A DNA stretch of 61,069 nucleotides from NCBI GenBank assembly GCA_964496595.1, contig CAZCAI010000008.1, positions 1 through 61,069 on the forward strand. Direction: 5' to 3'. The notes under the pieces were generated by a model. It was not told the DNA's origin. It saw only the letters and a list, made by a program, of their open reading frames with translations, and searched no databases. Origin of the DNA: JAAAOZ01 sp964496595. Its GTDB lineage: Bacteria > Chloroflexota > Anaerolineae > B4-G1 > SLSP01. The translations under genes and the position numbers were made by a program. The number at the start of each line of letters is the position of its first letter. Position 1 is the stretch's first letter. Positions 7,525 to 16,264 of the stretch are shown piece after piece.

Positions 7525-8844
7525 ATGTTTAAGCGTATCCGAAGTTTTCTGGCTTTGCTGTTGATGTTGGGATTGGCCGCGCCAGCGATGGCCCAAGGGC
7601 CATTCAATCCGCAGCACTCCGATCCCACCTGGCAGGCGACCTACTGGAACAACACCTCGCTCTCCGGCGCATCGGTGCTGCAACGCGCAGAGACCAACAT
7701 CGCGCATGATTGGGGCACCGGTTCGCCGGCCAATGAGGTGCATGCCGACCACTTCTCCGCCCGCTGGACGCGCTATATCGATGTGACGCCCGGTAACTAT
7801 CGCTTCACTGTCACCGCCGACGATGGCATTCGCCTGTGGGTGGATAACGACCTGATCTTGGATAAGTGGCAGGATCAAGCCGCCACGACCTACACCGTAG
7901 ACAAATACCTCGGTTCGGGCCATCACTACATCAAGGTCGAGTACTACGAGAACACCGGTTTCGCCGTGGCGAAGCTCTCCTGGACGCTTTTGGATCAGGA
8001 GGAGCCGAGCGAGGGCGAGTGGCGCGGCGAGTATTTCAACAACGTGACGCTGAGTGGGTCGCCCGCCGCCGTCCGCCAGGATGCCGCCATCAACTTCGAC
8101 TGGGGCACGAACTCCCCCATCCCCGGTACCATCTCGGTGGATCGCTTCTCCGTGCGCTGGACGCGCACCCTGGAGCTTCCGGCGGATATGTACCACTTCT
8201 CCCTCACCGTTGACGACGGCGCGCGCCTCTGGGTCAACGGCCATCTGCTGGTCGATGCGTGGCAGGATCAGGCCGCCACGACCTACACCGGCGATATTTA
8301 TTTGCCGGGCAGCCCCGTCACCATCGAGGTGCAGTACTACGAGGTCGGCGGGCATGCCGTCGCGCAGCTTTCGTGGAGTACCCAGGGTGCGCCGCCCGAA
8401 CCGCCCACGCCGCCCTCCGGTACCGTCATCGTCGATGATACGGACAGCGGCTTCGAGAAGCACGGCGCATGGAGCGGATGGCACACCGCCAATGAGGGGT
8501 ACAACGGGCATCTGACCTGGACCTTCAACAACGACACCACACGCAGGGATTACAATTGGGCGCGCTGGTATCCCAGCCTGCAAAATCGCCGCTACGAGGT
8601 CTACGTCTACATCCCCCATCGTTACACCACGACCGGGCAAGCGCGCTACTGGATCTCCCACGCCAACGGCATGACCCTGAAGGTCATCGACCAATCAGCT
8701 TACAGCGGCGGGCAGTGGGTCTCCCTGGGAACCTACACCTTCCGAGGGACCCGCGATGACTACGTCTCGCTGGCCGACGTCACCTACGAGTCGTACCGCA
8801 GCCGCCTCATCGGCTTCGACGCGGTCAAGTGGGAGCCGCGCTGA
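7525..8844 (+). CDS. Exported protein with two PA14-like modules and a golvesin-type C-terminal domain
   Basis: Encodes 439 residues behind an AAGGAGG site. A signal peptide (hydrophobic 8-20, ending APAMA before Gln24) directs export; there is no lipobox. Two PA14-like beta modules at about 30-152 and 165-285 share the pattern W-x-A/G-x-Y-x-N, DWG, FSxRWTR, DDGxRLWV and WQDQAATTY. PA14 domains usually bind carbohydrates. Residues 300-439 resemble the golvesin C-terminal domain (DDTDSGFEKHGAWSGW ... GFDAVKWEP), often attached to cell-surface enzymes. No catalytic domain is present, so it is probably a surface or secreted binding protein. Ends with a terminator. Confidence 0.8.
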   Translation: MFKRIRSFLALLLMLGLAAPAMAQGPFNPQHSDPTWQATYWNNTSLSGASVLQRAETNIAHDWGTGSPANEVHADHFSARWTRYIDVTPGNYRFTVTADDGIRLWVDNDLILDKWQDQAATTYTVDKYLGSGHHYIKVEYYENTGFAVAKLSWTLLDQEEPSEGEWRGEYFNNVTLSGSPAAVRQDAAINFDWGTNSPIPGTISVDRFSVRWTRTLELPADMYHFSLTVDDGARLWVNGHLLVDAWQDQAATTYTGDIYLPGSPVTIEVQYYEVGGHAVAQLSWSTQGAPPEPPTPPSGTVIVDDTDSGFEKHGAWSGWHTANEGYNGHLTWTFNNDTTRRDYNWARWYPSLQNRRYEVYVYIPHRYTTTGQARYWISHANGMTLKVIDQSAYSGGQWVSLGTYTFRGTRDDYVSLADVTYESYRSRLIGFDAVKWEPR

Positions 8845-8872
8845 CGCATCTGTAAAATCGCAACGCAATACC

Positions 8873-8907
8873 AAGGCGTGCATCCTCTGAGAGGATGCAC
8901 GCCTTTT
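8873..8907 (+). terminator. Rho-independent terminator after the PA14 gene
   Basis: Perfect 15-bp stem AAGGCGTGCATCCTC with loop TGA and its complement, followed by TTTT. Confidence 0.85.
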
Positions 8908-8968
8908 GAAATCTGATACAATGGGGGATGGGTACTGGCGACCGGGCACTTTCTTCAACTTCGATTTT

Positions 8969-9126
8969 TATCAGCAGATAAAACAAAAAGACAAGCGGTC
9001 ACAAAGCATCAATTTTGGTTCGTAGTAAGCCTCGAAGCGGAGCCTTTGGGCTTGAGCGGAGTGGCGTTTTTCAGCTCACAACGGCGCCTCATATTCATCT
9101 GCTAAAATCTGCTTTATCTGCTGATA
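8969..9126. repeat. Palindromic element with 14-bp inverted ends and nested R5 repeat
   Basis: TATCAGCAGATAAA (8969-8982) and its exact complement TTTATCTGCTGATA (9113-9126) enclose about 130 bp. Nested inside at 9022-9070 is the 49-bp R5 repeat (starts GTAGTAAGCCTCGAAGCGG, ends GAGTGGCGTTTT), which recurs with one mismatch at 28346-28394. A related CAGCAGATTAAGCAG motif is found at 17450-17690. It may carry promoter signals for the following gene, but none is convincing. Confidence 0.65.
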
Positions 9127-9155
9127 TGATAAGCTGATATTGAGGAACAACGCAC

Positions 9156-10154
9156 ATGAACAGATTCCTGCGCATCCAACCGTGGATACATCTAGCAATG
9201 AGCCTGAGCCTCCTCTTAGGCCTGATCGTGAACCCCGCGCCGGCGATGGCTCAAGGCGGAGATCACATCGTCCAGGCGGGCGAGACGCTCTATAGCCTCT
9301 CGCGCCATTACGGCGTGAGCGTCTATCAACTCGCCGAGGCCAACGGCCTGCCGGTGAACACCTGGCTCTACGTGGGCCAACGACTCACCATCCCCGGCCT
9401 GGCGCCCGATCCCGCGCCGCCTGCGCAGGGCAACGCCAGCACCTACATCGTCCGGCCGGGCGACACGCTGATGAGCATCGCAGCGCGGCACGGCGTCAGC
9501 ACGCGCGCCTTGGCCGCCGCCAACGGCCTGGCGCTTACCTCGTGGGTCTACGTGAGGCAGCGCCTCACCATCCCCGGCCAACAAGCCGATCCCCCGCCGC
9601 CGGCGCCGGGCGGCGTCTACACCGTCCAACGGGGCGACACCCTCTTCAGCATCGCCCGCCGGCACGGCGCGACCGTCGCGGCGCTGCGCGCGGCCAACAA
9701 CCTCGGCTCGAACCTCATCTACGCGGGCCAGAAACTCACCATTCCCGATGGCAACGCGCCGCCATCTCCGCCGCCGCCTTCACCTCCATCGGAGACGCAC
9801 AGCGGCAAATGGATCGACGTCAATCTCAGCACGCAGACCGTCACCGCCTACGAGAGCCAGACGCCGGTCTACACCGCGCTGGCCTCCACCGGCACGCAAT
9901 GGACGCCCACCGTGGTCGGCACGTACGAGATCTACGTCAAATATCCCGCCACCACGATGAGCGGCCCCGGCTATTACCTGCCCAATGTGCCCTACACGAT
10001 GTATTTTTACAAGGGCTACGGCCTCCACGGCACCTACTGGCACAGCAACTTCGGCACGCCGATGAGCCACGGCTGCGTCAACCTGGCCACACCCGATGCG
10101 GAATGGTTCTACAACTGGGCGCCCGTCGGCACGCCCGTGGTTTCACATTATTAA
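9156..10154 (+). CDS. Exported L,D-transpeptidase with three LysM domains
   Basis: Encodes 332 residues. A signal peptide ends near APAMA-Q33. Three LysM domains (about 37-80, 97-140 and 154-197), separated by Pro-rich linkers, should bind peptidoglycan. A YkuD catalytic domain follows at about 218-330 with the family motif: His291 in HGTYWH and the SHGCVN block with catalytic Cys307. The enzyme would form 3-3 cross-links in peptidoglycan or attach proteins to it outside the membrane. GAGG lies about 11 nt before the ATG. No partner gene is coupled to it; a small hairpin (TTCGTAG/CTACGAA, 10158-10175) follows the stop. Confidence 0.9.
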   Translation: MNRFLRIQPWIHLAMSLSLLLGLIVNPAPAMAQGGDHIVQAGETLYSLSRHYGVSVYQLAEANGLPVNTWLYVGQRLTIPGLAPDPAPPAQGNASTYIVRPGDTLMSIAARHGVSTRALAAANGLALTSWVYVRQRLTIPGQQADPPPPAPGGVYTVQRGDTLFSIARRHGATVAALRAANNLGSNLIYAGQKLTIPDGNAPPSPPPPSPPSETHSGKWIDVNLSTQTVTAYESQTPVYTALASTGTQWTPTVVGTYEIYVKYPATTMSGPGYYLPNVPYTMYFYKGYGLHGTYWHSNFGTPMSHGCVNLATPDAEWFYNWAPVGTPVVSHY

Positions 10155-10214
10155 ATGTTCGTAGTCAGCTACGAAACGTAAATGGAGTAGCGTCTGCAAC
10201 CCCAATTTTGGCGC

Positions 10215-10229
10215 AACCTTCACAAGGGT
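10215..10229 (+). repeat. Solo arm of the R2 repeat
   Basis: AACCTTCACAAGGGT differs by one base from the right inverted end of R2 elements (21523-21537). No left arm is found within 100 bp. The AAGGG in this arm lies 7-8 bases before the ATG at 10236 and probably serves as its ribosome-binding site. Confidence 0.5.
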
Positions 10230-10235
10230 AAAACT

Positions 10236-11771
10236 ATGACCTCATTCCAATCGAATCGCACGTTTTTACGCTGGCTCCTGCTCCTGGGGCTGATGATGGC
10301 CGTCGCGAGTGGATGCGCCTCGCCTGGCGCGCCGCCGCTCCCCACCGCGACGGCGACGCCGCTGCCGCCGCCTACCGCCACCCCGACGCTCACCCCCACA
10401 CCGACCGCGACGCCCACGCCCACACCGACCCCCACGCCGCTGGTGACGCCGCCGCCCGCCGGACGTCCCCACCACGCGCTGGACATCAACCTCAACTACG
10501 AGGATCGCCGCCTTGACGTGATCCACCACATCACGCTGCACAACGACTCGCCCGATACGTGGCAGGAGATCATCTTCGCGGCGCCGCCCGCGCACCAACC
10601 GGGCGCGTTCACGCTCTACAACGTCGAGGCGACCACCGAATGGACGCAGCGGATCACGCCGTTCGCCCTGGACGACATCATGCTCCATATCACGCCGACC
10701 GTGGCGCTCGCGCCCGGCGATCCCGTGCAGGTGAAGCTCACCTACGGGATGCAGATCCCGCCGGTGGCCCCGACCTCATGGCCGCCCATCGGCAACTTCG
10801 GCGCGGGCGAGCGGGTCATCCAGGTGGGCGATTGGCATCCCACGTTGGCGCCCTACGTCGCGGGCGAGGGCTGGCGCACGTGGCGCTATCATCCCGTGGG
10901 CGATCCGGTCGTCTATCCTCTGGCGGATTACGAGGTGACGCTGCGCGCCGCGCCGGAGGTAGTGATTGCCGCGACCGGCGCTATCTCCTCGACCGCGCCC
11001 GTGCGCCGCTATCGCTTACCGGCAGGGCGGAGCTTCGCCTTCTTAGCGAGCAAGGAGTACCAACGGCTCGAGGGCCACGCCGGAAGGACGCCGGTCATAT
11101 CCTATTTCTTGCCGGAGCACGGAGAGAGCGGGCAGGCCATCATCGAGACGGCCCAACGCGCGCTGCCGCTCTTCGAAGAATACTACGGCCCCTTTCCCTA
11201 CGGGGAACTGGTCATCGCCCAGAACGCCTATTACGGCGGGATGGAGTACTCCGGCCTGGTGAGCCTGAGCGGCTACGCCTACACTGCCTACGACGGCAAC
11301 CCGCTTTCGCTGTTGGTCAATTTAGGCGTGCACGAGATGGCCCATCAGTGGTGGTACGGGGCCGTGGGGAACAATCAAATCACCGAGCCGTGGTTAGATG
11401 AATCCTTCGCCAAGTACAGCGAGGTGCTCTACTACGAGCGCTATCATCCAGAGCTGACGGACTGGTGGTGGGAGAATCACATCTATCGGTGGGATCACGG
11501 GGCGCCGCTCAACAGCACCATCTATGATTATGAGGATAGCCCCACGTACATTCACCAGGTCTATGCACGCGGGGCGAGCTTCTTGGCGGAGTTGCGGGCG
11601 GTGATGGGGGATGAGGCGTTCTTCGCCTTCGTGCGCGACTATCGCCAGGCCAACGATGGCAAGTTGGTGGATCGCGCGGCGTTCTTCCAGGCAGCGCGCG
11701 CCCACACCGACGCCGATCTAGAGGCGCTGATCGGACGGTACTTTACAGCGTCAGAATCAGGCGTTCAGTAG
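10236..11771 (+). CDS. M1-family zinc aminopeptidase lipoprotein
   Basis: Encodes 511 residues. The lipobox AVASGC predicts lipidation at Cys27, and a Pro/Thr linker (30-75) spaces the enzyme from the membrane. Residues 80-250 match the N-terminal beta domain of M1 peptidases. The thermolysin-like domain has HEMAH (His366, Glu367, His370) and the third zinc ligand Glu389 at the canonical 18-residue spacing in EPWLDE, plus the upstream GGMEYSG that corresponds to the aminopeptidase GAMEN motif. The C-terminal helical domain is short compared with PepN. It should trim peptides outside the cell. Its 3' end overlaps the convergent MFS gene by 15 bp. Confidence 0.85.
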   Translation: MTSFQSNRTFLRWLLLLGLMMAVASGCASPGAPPLPTATATPLPPPTATPTLTPTPTATPTPTPTPTPLVTPPPAGRPHHALDINLNYEDRRLDVIHHITLHNDSPDTWQEIIFAAPPAHQPGAFTLYNVEATTEWTQRITPFALDDIMLHITPTVALAPGDPVQVKLTYGMQIPPVAPTSWPPIGNFGAGERVIQVGDWHPTLAPYVAGEGWRTWRYHPVGDPVVYPLADYEVTLRAAPEVVIAATGAISSTAPVRRYRLPAGRSFAFLASKEYQRLEGHAGRTPVISYFLPEHGESGQAIIETAQRALPLFEEYYGPFPYGELVIAQNAYYGGMEYSGLVSLSGYAYTAYDGNPLSLLVNLGVHEMAHQWWYGAVGNNQITEPWLDESFAKYSEVLYYERYHPELTDWWWENHIYRWDHGAPLNSTIYDYEDSPTYIHQVYARGASFLAELRAVMGDEAFFAFVRDYRQANDGKLVDRAAFFQAARAHTDADLEALIGRYFTASESGVQ

Positions 11772-13010
11772 CGGCTGCGATGTCTGGCGACGACGTCGCC
11801 CCAGCACAAACCACCAGGTGATCATCCCGACGGAGAGCGTGTAGGCGATGATCGTGCTCAAGAAGACCGGGTCGAAGCCGTAGGACTCCTGCATCGGCCC
11901 GCTGATCACGGGGCTGATCGCCCGCCCGGAGTTCCAAATCAAACTGTAGAGACTGGCCGCCATCCCGCGCGCCTCGGCGTCCGTCTCCTCCATCACCATC
12001 GTCTGGTAAACCGGCCCGGCCAGGTTCATCAGCGCCATCCGCACGAAAAACGCCACGTAGGCCAAAGTGAGGTTGGATACAAAGCCCAAGATAATCAGGA
12101 AAGGGATCGATAACCCCTCGGTGATCGCGACCGTCTTGGGCTTGCCCCAGCGATCGGATAAGATCGGCCCCATCATCAGCGCGAAGCCCATCCCCAGCGA
12201 ACCGAAGCCAAAGAGCGCGCCGATGGCCTCATCGGAGAGATTATAGCGGTAGCGGAAGAAGATGTTCATAAAGGGGATCAACATCCCGGCGCCCAGCGAG
12301 AGCATCAACGGGGGCAACAACAGGCGCGTCATCGTTCCGCGATGGTTCCACAGCGCGCGGAACGGCGCGAGGGGATCTTGAGCCATCGCGCGCTTTTGCA
12401 CCTTGAGCCGCGAGAGTGGAATCAATGTCAGGGTTATCAACATCGTCGTTATGCCCAGCGACCAGGCGTAGGCCAGGCTATCCGTCGCGCTGACGCCCAA
12501 GAAATTCCCAAAGAGCGCGGGCAGCCCGCCGCCCAAGAAATTCCCCAAAAACGAGGCCAGCGTGCGGAGGCCGGAGCTGAAGCTGAAGAGATGCGTGCGC
12601 TCCGCCTCGGTGCTGTTTTCCATCAAGAACGGGGATGTGGTGACGCGGAAGAGACTCTGTCCCGCGCCGCGCAGGATGCCGGCCAAGATCAACATCGTCG
12701 AGGTGGGCCAGAGGAGCATCATCGCCTGCGCTATCACCGTGATGATATTGCCCAGAATGAACGCTTGCTTCCGACCGATCAGATCGCTGATATAGCCGGC
12801 GAAGAGCGCCACGACAATCGTCGTCATCGGCGGGATGCTGATCAGTAGCCCCAGAAAATCGCGCTGGTAGCCCAGACTGAGGATGTAGAAATTAAAGAAG
12901 AGCTGGAAAACACCCCAACCGATTCCCTCTAACGTCGAGACCAGCAGATAGATCCGGGCCTGGGAACTGAATTTTTTAATATTATGAACGTAATCGCGCA
13001 GTGCTGTCAT
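11757..13010 (-). CDS. Major facilitator superfamily transporter
   Basis: Encodes 417 residues with about 12 hydrophobic segments. The loop between segments 2 and 3 carries the MFS signature GYISDLIGRKQAF, and a half-repeat counterpart ILSDRWGKPKT follows segment 8. The family exports or imports small molecules using ion gradients; the substrate cannot be read from sequence, though drug-efflux-like members look similar. Convergent with the M1 peptidase gene and overlapping it by 15 bp. The upstream ribosome-binding site is weak (AAGGTGAT about 14 nt from the ATG). Confidence 0.8.
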   Translation of the reverse strand: MTALRDYVHNIKKFSSQARIYLLVSTLEGIGWGVFQLFFNFYILSLGYQRDFLGLLISIPPMTTIVVALFAGYISDLIGRKQAFILGNIITVIAQAMMLLWPTSTMLILAGILRGAGQSLFRVTTSPFLMENSTEAERTHLFSFSSGLRTLASFLGNFLGGGLPALFGNFLGVSATDSLAYAWSLGITTMLITLTLIPLSRLKVQKRAMAQDPLAPFRALWNHRGTMTRLLLPPLMLSLGAGMLIPFMNIFFRYRYNLSDEAIGALFGFGSLGMGFALMMGPILSDRWGKPKTVAITEGLSIPFLIILGFVSNLTLAYVAFFVRMALMNLAGPVYQTMVMEETDAEARGMAASLYSLIWNSGRAISPVISGPMQESYGFDPVFLSTIIAYTLSVGMITWWFVLGRRRRQTSQPLLNA

Positions 13011-13205
13011 ATAATCTTGTTTATCACCTTAATCTTGTTGTTCGATTCACACAACCCTAAGAATGGTTAGCGTGGCTAAGTATAATCAGCCGCTGCGGAT
13101 TTGTCAACCTCCCCCACAGGCTTATAATCAGGGGACGAAGCAGCAAAACGGCAAAACACCAAAGCAACAAATGGACAAAAGAGCCTTTTTAAGCATATGG
13201 TGATA

Positions 13206-13458
13206 TTTGATGTTTTGCCAATTTGTTATTTGCTGCTTTGATGTTTTGTTATTTGNNNNNNNNNNNNNNNNNNNNNNNNNNNNNNNNNNNNNNNNNNNNN
13301 NNNNNNNNNNNNNNNNNNNNNNNNNNNNNNNNNNNNNNNNNNNNNNNNNNNNNNNTTTGTTATTTGCTGCTTTGATGTTTTGTTATTTGTTGCTTTGCCG
13401 ATTTGTTATTTGTTGCTTTGCCGATTTGTTATTTGTTGCTTTGCTATTTGTGGATTTG
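13206..13458. repeat. AT-rich tandem repeats interrupted by an assembly gap
   Basis: Degenerate copies of a unit near GATTTGTTATTTGTTGCTTTGCC (given here in two parts: GATTTGTTATTTG then TTGCTTTGCC) occupy both sides of the N run, with variants TGCTGCTTTGATGTTTTG. A reverse-oriented relative (CAGCAAAACGGCAAAACACC) lies at 13140-13159. The array is not a CRISPR: units are contiguous, with no spacers. Confidence 0.85.
13256..13355. other. Assembly gap (100 N)
   Basis: Exactly 100 undetermined bases, the usual placeholder length for a gap of unknown size. The true repeat array may be longer or shorter. Confidence 0.99.
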
Positions 13459-13472
13459 ATTGGAGGTGAGCT

Positions 13473-14519
13473 ATGCGAACGATTGATGGCTCTCACGGCG
13501 AGGGCGGCGGGCAGATTTTGCGCACGGCGCTGACGCTCTCGGCGGTGACGGGCGACGCGATCCAGGTGACGAACATCCGCGCCAACCGGAGGAAGCCGGG
13601 GCTGCGCCCGCAGCACCTCACCGCCGTGCGCGCCCTCGCCGCGATCTGTAACGCGCGCCTGGGGGGCGACGCGCTCGATAGCCAGACGCTCACCTTCGAG
13701 CCGCAGACGACGCCGCAGGCAGGCAACTACACCTTCGATGTGACGCGCGAGGCCGGGCGCGGCTCCGCCGGCTCGATGTCGCTCGTGCTGCAAGCGATGC
13801 TCCTCCCCCTGGCCCTGGCCGACGGCGCGTCGCGCGTCTTTCTGCGCGGCGGCACGACCGTGCCGATGAGTCCGCCCGCGCTCTTCATCGAGCGCATCTA
13901 CCTGCCCACGCTCTTCGCGATGGGCGTCCGCGCCAGGCTGACCCATCGCGTGTGGGGCTTCTACCCCCAGGGCGGCGGCGAGCTAGATGTCGAAATCAAG
14001 GGCGGAACGAAGTTACAACCGCTCAACCTCACCGAGCGCGGCGACCTGGAGCGCGTGGAGGGCATCGCCTACGTGGCGCAACTCCCCTCGCACATCCCGC
14101 AGCGGATGTGCGACCGGGTGCGCTCGCTGCTGCGCGACGAAGATGTCCAGGTGCAGATGACGCCGCAGCACGTGACCTCGCCGGGCGTGGGTGCGGGGCT
14201 GTTTTTGATCGCGCACTACGCGCACACCGTCGCCGGCTTCCACGTGCTGGGACGCCGGGGCCTGCCCTCGGAGCGCGTCGCGGGGATGGCCGTCCGCCAG
14301 TTGCAGGAGCATCACTGGACGGGCGCGGCTGCTGATCCCCATCTGGGCGACCAACTGGTCGTGCCTTTCGCCCTGTGCGTCGAACCCTCGTGGGCCACCG
14401 TCTCGGAGGTGACGTCGCATCTCCTGACAAATGTGTGGGTGACGTCGCACTTTGACGTATCGCCCGCCCACGTCGAGGGCGAGGTGGGCAAGCCGGGACT
14501 GCTGGCGGTGGGGGAGTAG
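13473..14519 (+). CDS. rtcA: RNA 3'-terminal phosphate cyclase
   Basis: Encodes 348 residues; GGAGGTGA precedes the ATG. The family hallmarks are clear: HGEGGGQILRTALTLSA at the N terminus, RAGRGSAGSMSL-type central region, and the active-site block DPHLGDQLVVPFAL, where His290 corresponds to the nucleotidyl-accepting histidine of the family. The enzyme uses ATP to convert RNA 3'-phosphates to 2',3'-cyclic phosphates via an adenylated histidine. No RtcB ligase or RtcR regulator is in the window. The neighbour is RNase Z, another RNA 3'-end enzyme, which suggests but does not prove a shared role in tRNA processing or repair. Confidence 0.95.
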   Translation: MRTIDGSHGEGGGQILRTALTLSAVTGDAIQVTNIRANRRKPGLRPQHLTAVRALAAICNARLGGDALDSQTLTFEPQTTPQAGNYTFDVTREAGRGSAGSMSLVLQAMLLPLALADGASRVFLRGGTTVPMSPPALFIERIYLPTLFAMGVRARLTHRVWGFYPQGGGELDVEIKGGTKLQPLNLTERGDLERVEGIAYVAQLPSHIPQRMCDRVRSLLRDEDVQVQMTPQHVTSPGVGAGLFLIAHYAHTVAGFHVLGRRGLPSERVAGMAVRQLQEHHWTGAAADPHLGDQLVVPFALCVEPSWATVSEVTSHLLTNVWVTSHFDVSPAHVEGEVGKPGLLAVGE

Positions 14520-14582
14520 GAGCGCCATAGCGAACCGGGCAGCCGGGCAGTGAACTACCCGGCTGAAAGCCGAAGTCGGCTA

Positions 14583-14628
14583 AAAGCCGACTCAACACCG
14601 GGAATCATCATCCATCTCAGTCGGCTTT
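14583..14628. repeat. Hairpin between rtcA and rnz (1)
   Basis: AAAGCCGACT (14583-14592) pairs with AGTCGGCTTT (14619-14628). Additional copies of AGCCGACTT/AAGTCGGCT motifs lie at 14572-14580 and 14669-14677, so several alternative stems are possible in this 330-bp gene-free stretch. Confidence 0.6.
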
Positions 14629-14759
14629 CATAGACCAACAGGTCTACCGACCTGTGGCGAGCCGACTTGAATTTGTAGCCCGCGATTTATCTGCGGGTGC
14701 AGGGCGATGAGGCCCTCCTCCTATGAGCGGCGAAAACTTTAAGATACTAGCTAATTTTG

Positions 14760-14817
14760 AATTTAGAATTGCGAATAATGCTATTGAGTAAAGATTCTAG
14801 ATTCGCAATTCTAAATT
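14760..14817. repeat. Perfect 17-bp inverted repeat upstream of rnz
   Basis: AATTTAGAATTGCGAAT and its exact complement are separated by 24 bp and end 34 bp before the rnz start. The AT-rich arms contrast with the GC-rich surroundings. It could act as a transcript-stabilising hairpin or be a remnant mobile element. Confidence 0.7.
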
Positions 14818-14851
14818 TATTGCCGATGACCTTATCACACGGGAGAAACTT

Positions 14852-15832
14852 ATGCTCGAACTCGTATTCTTAGGCACGGCGGCCTCGGCCCCCTCGATTC
14901 AACGCGGTATGCCCGCGCAGATGTTGCTCTATCAAGACGAACGCTTTTTGATCGATTGCGGCGAGGGGACGCAGCGCCAGATTTTGCGCAGCGGGCTGGG
15001 ATTTCGCCGCCTCCAGCGCATCCTGATCACGCACGGCCATTTGGATCACATCCTGGGGCTGGGCGGGCTGGTCTCGACCTTTGCCCGCTGGGAGGCGGTG
15101 GATCAAATCGAGATTTACGGCGGCGAGCGGGCCTTGGAGCGCATCAAGGATCTGCTCTTCCGCGTGGTACTGCGCGGCGCGCGCCCGCCCGTCCCCGTGC
15201 AGTTGATCGATATCCACCCCGGTAAGCTGATGGAAGATGAGGAGTTCGAGGTAATCGCCTTCCCCGTCACCCATCGCGGGCCGGATTGCTACGGCTACCT
15301 CTTCCGGGAGAAGCCGCGCCGCCCCTTCCTGCCGGAGAAGGCGGAGGCGCTGGGCGTGCCCGCCGGCCCGGAGCGGCGCGAGTTGGTCAACGGCCACGCC
15401 ATCACGTTGAGCGATGGGCGGGTGATCGCGCCGGATGATGTGTTGGGGCCGGCACAGCCCGGCGTGAGCATCGCGCTCGTCGGCGACGTGGGGCGGGTGG
15501 ATAATCTGGTGGATTACGTGCGCGGCGTTGATCTGCTCGTCTGCGAGGCGACCTATCTGGAGGAGGATCGGGAGATGGCGGAGCGCTTCGGCCATCTGAC
15601 GGCGGCGCAGGCCGCGACGCTGGCCCAGACCGCCGGGGTGCGGATGTTGGCCCTCAATCACCTCTCGCAGCGCTACCCCATCCGAAGCATGCTGGATGAG
15701 ACTCATCCTATCTTCCCCGCGACCTCCATCACCCGCGATTTTGATCACTACCAGGTAACACGGGATAAAATCACACTCACCAACAAGGAGTTTATAGACG
15801 ATCCGCTGGTGTTGGATCAAATCGCGTCCTGA
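14852..15832 (+). CDS. rnz: Ribonuclease Z (tRNA 3' endonuclease)
   Basis: Encodes 326 residues, the normal size of the short form; GGGAGA precedes the ATG. The metallo-beta-lactamase zinc motif is HGHLDH (His61, His63, Asp65, His66), the N terminus has the typical LVFLGTAASAPS, and the C-terminal NHLSQRY block matches the family. The enzyme removes 3' trailers from tRNA precursors that lack an encoded CCA, acting in the cytoplasm as a dimer. Residues 150-190 form the expected flexible-arm region. It is probably transcribed with rtcA or from its own promoter in the 330-bp gap. Confidence 0.93.
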   Translation: MLELVFLGTAASAPSIQRGMPAQMLLYQDERFLIDCGEGTQRQILRSGLGFRRLQRILITHGHLDHILGLGGLVSTFARWEAVDQIEIYGGERALERIKDLLFRVVLRGARPPVPVQLIDIHPGKLMEDEEFEVIAFPVTHRGPDCYGYLFREKPRRPFLPEKAEALGVPAGPERRELVNGHAITLSDGRVIAPDDVLGPAQPGVSIALVGDVGRVDNLVDYVRGVDLLVCEATYLEEDREMAERFGHLTAAQAATLAQTAGVRMLALNHLSQRYPIRSMLDETHPIFPATSITRDFDHYQVTRDKITLTNKEFIDDPLVLDQIAS

Positions 15833-16068
15833 TTGCCAGGGGGTTACTTATCACGCCGGAGGAACCTAGGTTCCCCAAGCTTGACAAGCACTTTCGCTTC
15901 ACTATGATAGAGGCAGGCATCGAGTTGCCTGACATCTGACAATTGGACACCAATGCCTATCACCAGGTTTATTGTAGATCCGCAAGATTTTGCGTCTCTA
16001 CTGGGAGGGTTATTTTCCTGTAAATGCCTAAATGCCTCCGCTGTGATGTTGACGCTCTTCACAAGTAT

Positions 16069-16133
16069 CTGTTTAGTTTTACGAACAGACCAAGGTGCAA
16101 CGCACTCGAACTGAAAGAGAGCGCTGCTTCCCC
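16069..16133 (-). repeat. R3 repeat, truncated copy
   Basis: CTGTTTAGTTTTACGAACAG followed by ACCAAGGTGCAACGCACT matches one half of the R3 element at 39692-39750, and the other half is missing. It lies in the 432-bp gene-free stretch between rnz and the ABC transporter. The same stretch holds a perfect palindrome GGAACCTAGGTTCC (15861-15874); I see no convincing gene there. Confidence 0.7.
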
Positions 16134-16264
16134 GCTGGCCTATCCCAATACGACAAGGAGGTGATGCACAAAACCTGATCTATAAACATCCCATTTACAT
16201 TTCACATCTTACACCTTACATTTACCCTTAAAAACTATCATCTAAGCATTAGAATGGAGGAAAC

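Noticed and set aside
7510..8694. 394-residue open frame antisense to the PA14 gene
   Set aside because: It lies opposite a gene with a signal peptide, ribosome-binding site and recognisable domains. Its composition (Gly/Arg/Val-rich, no domains) is typical of an antisense shadow in GC-rich DNA.
13206..13458. Possible CRISPR array
   Set aside because: The repeat units are contiguous with no unique spacers, and no cas genes are present.
15844..16062. 72-residue open frame on the minus strand between rnz and the binding-protein gene
   Set aside because: It starts at GTG without a ribosome-binding site beside an R3 repeat fragment and has no recognisable similarity; a gene remnant cannot be excluded.
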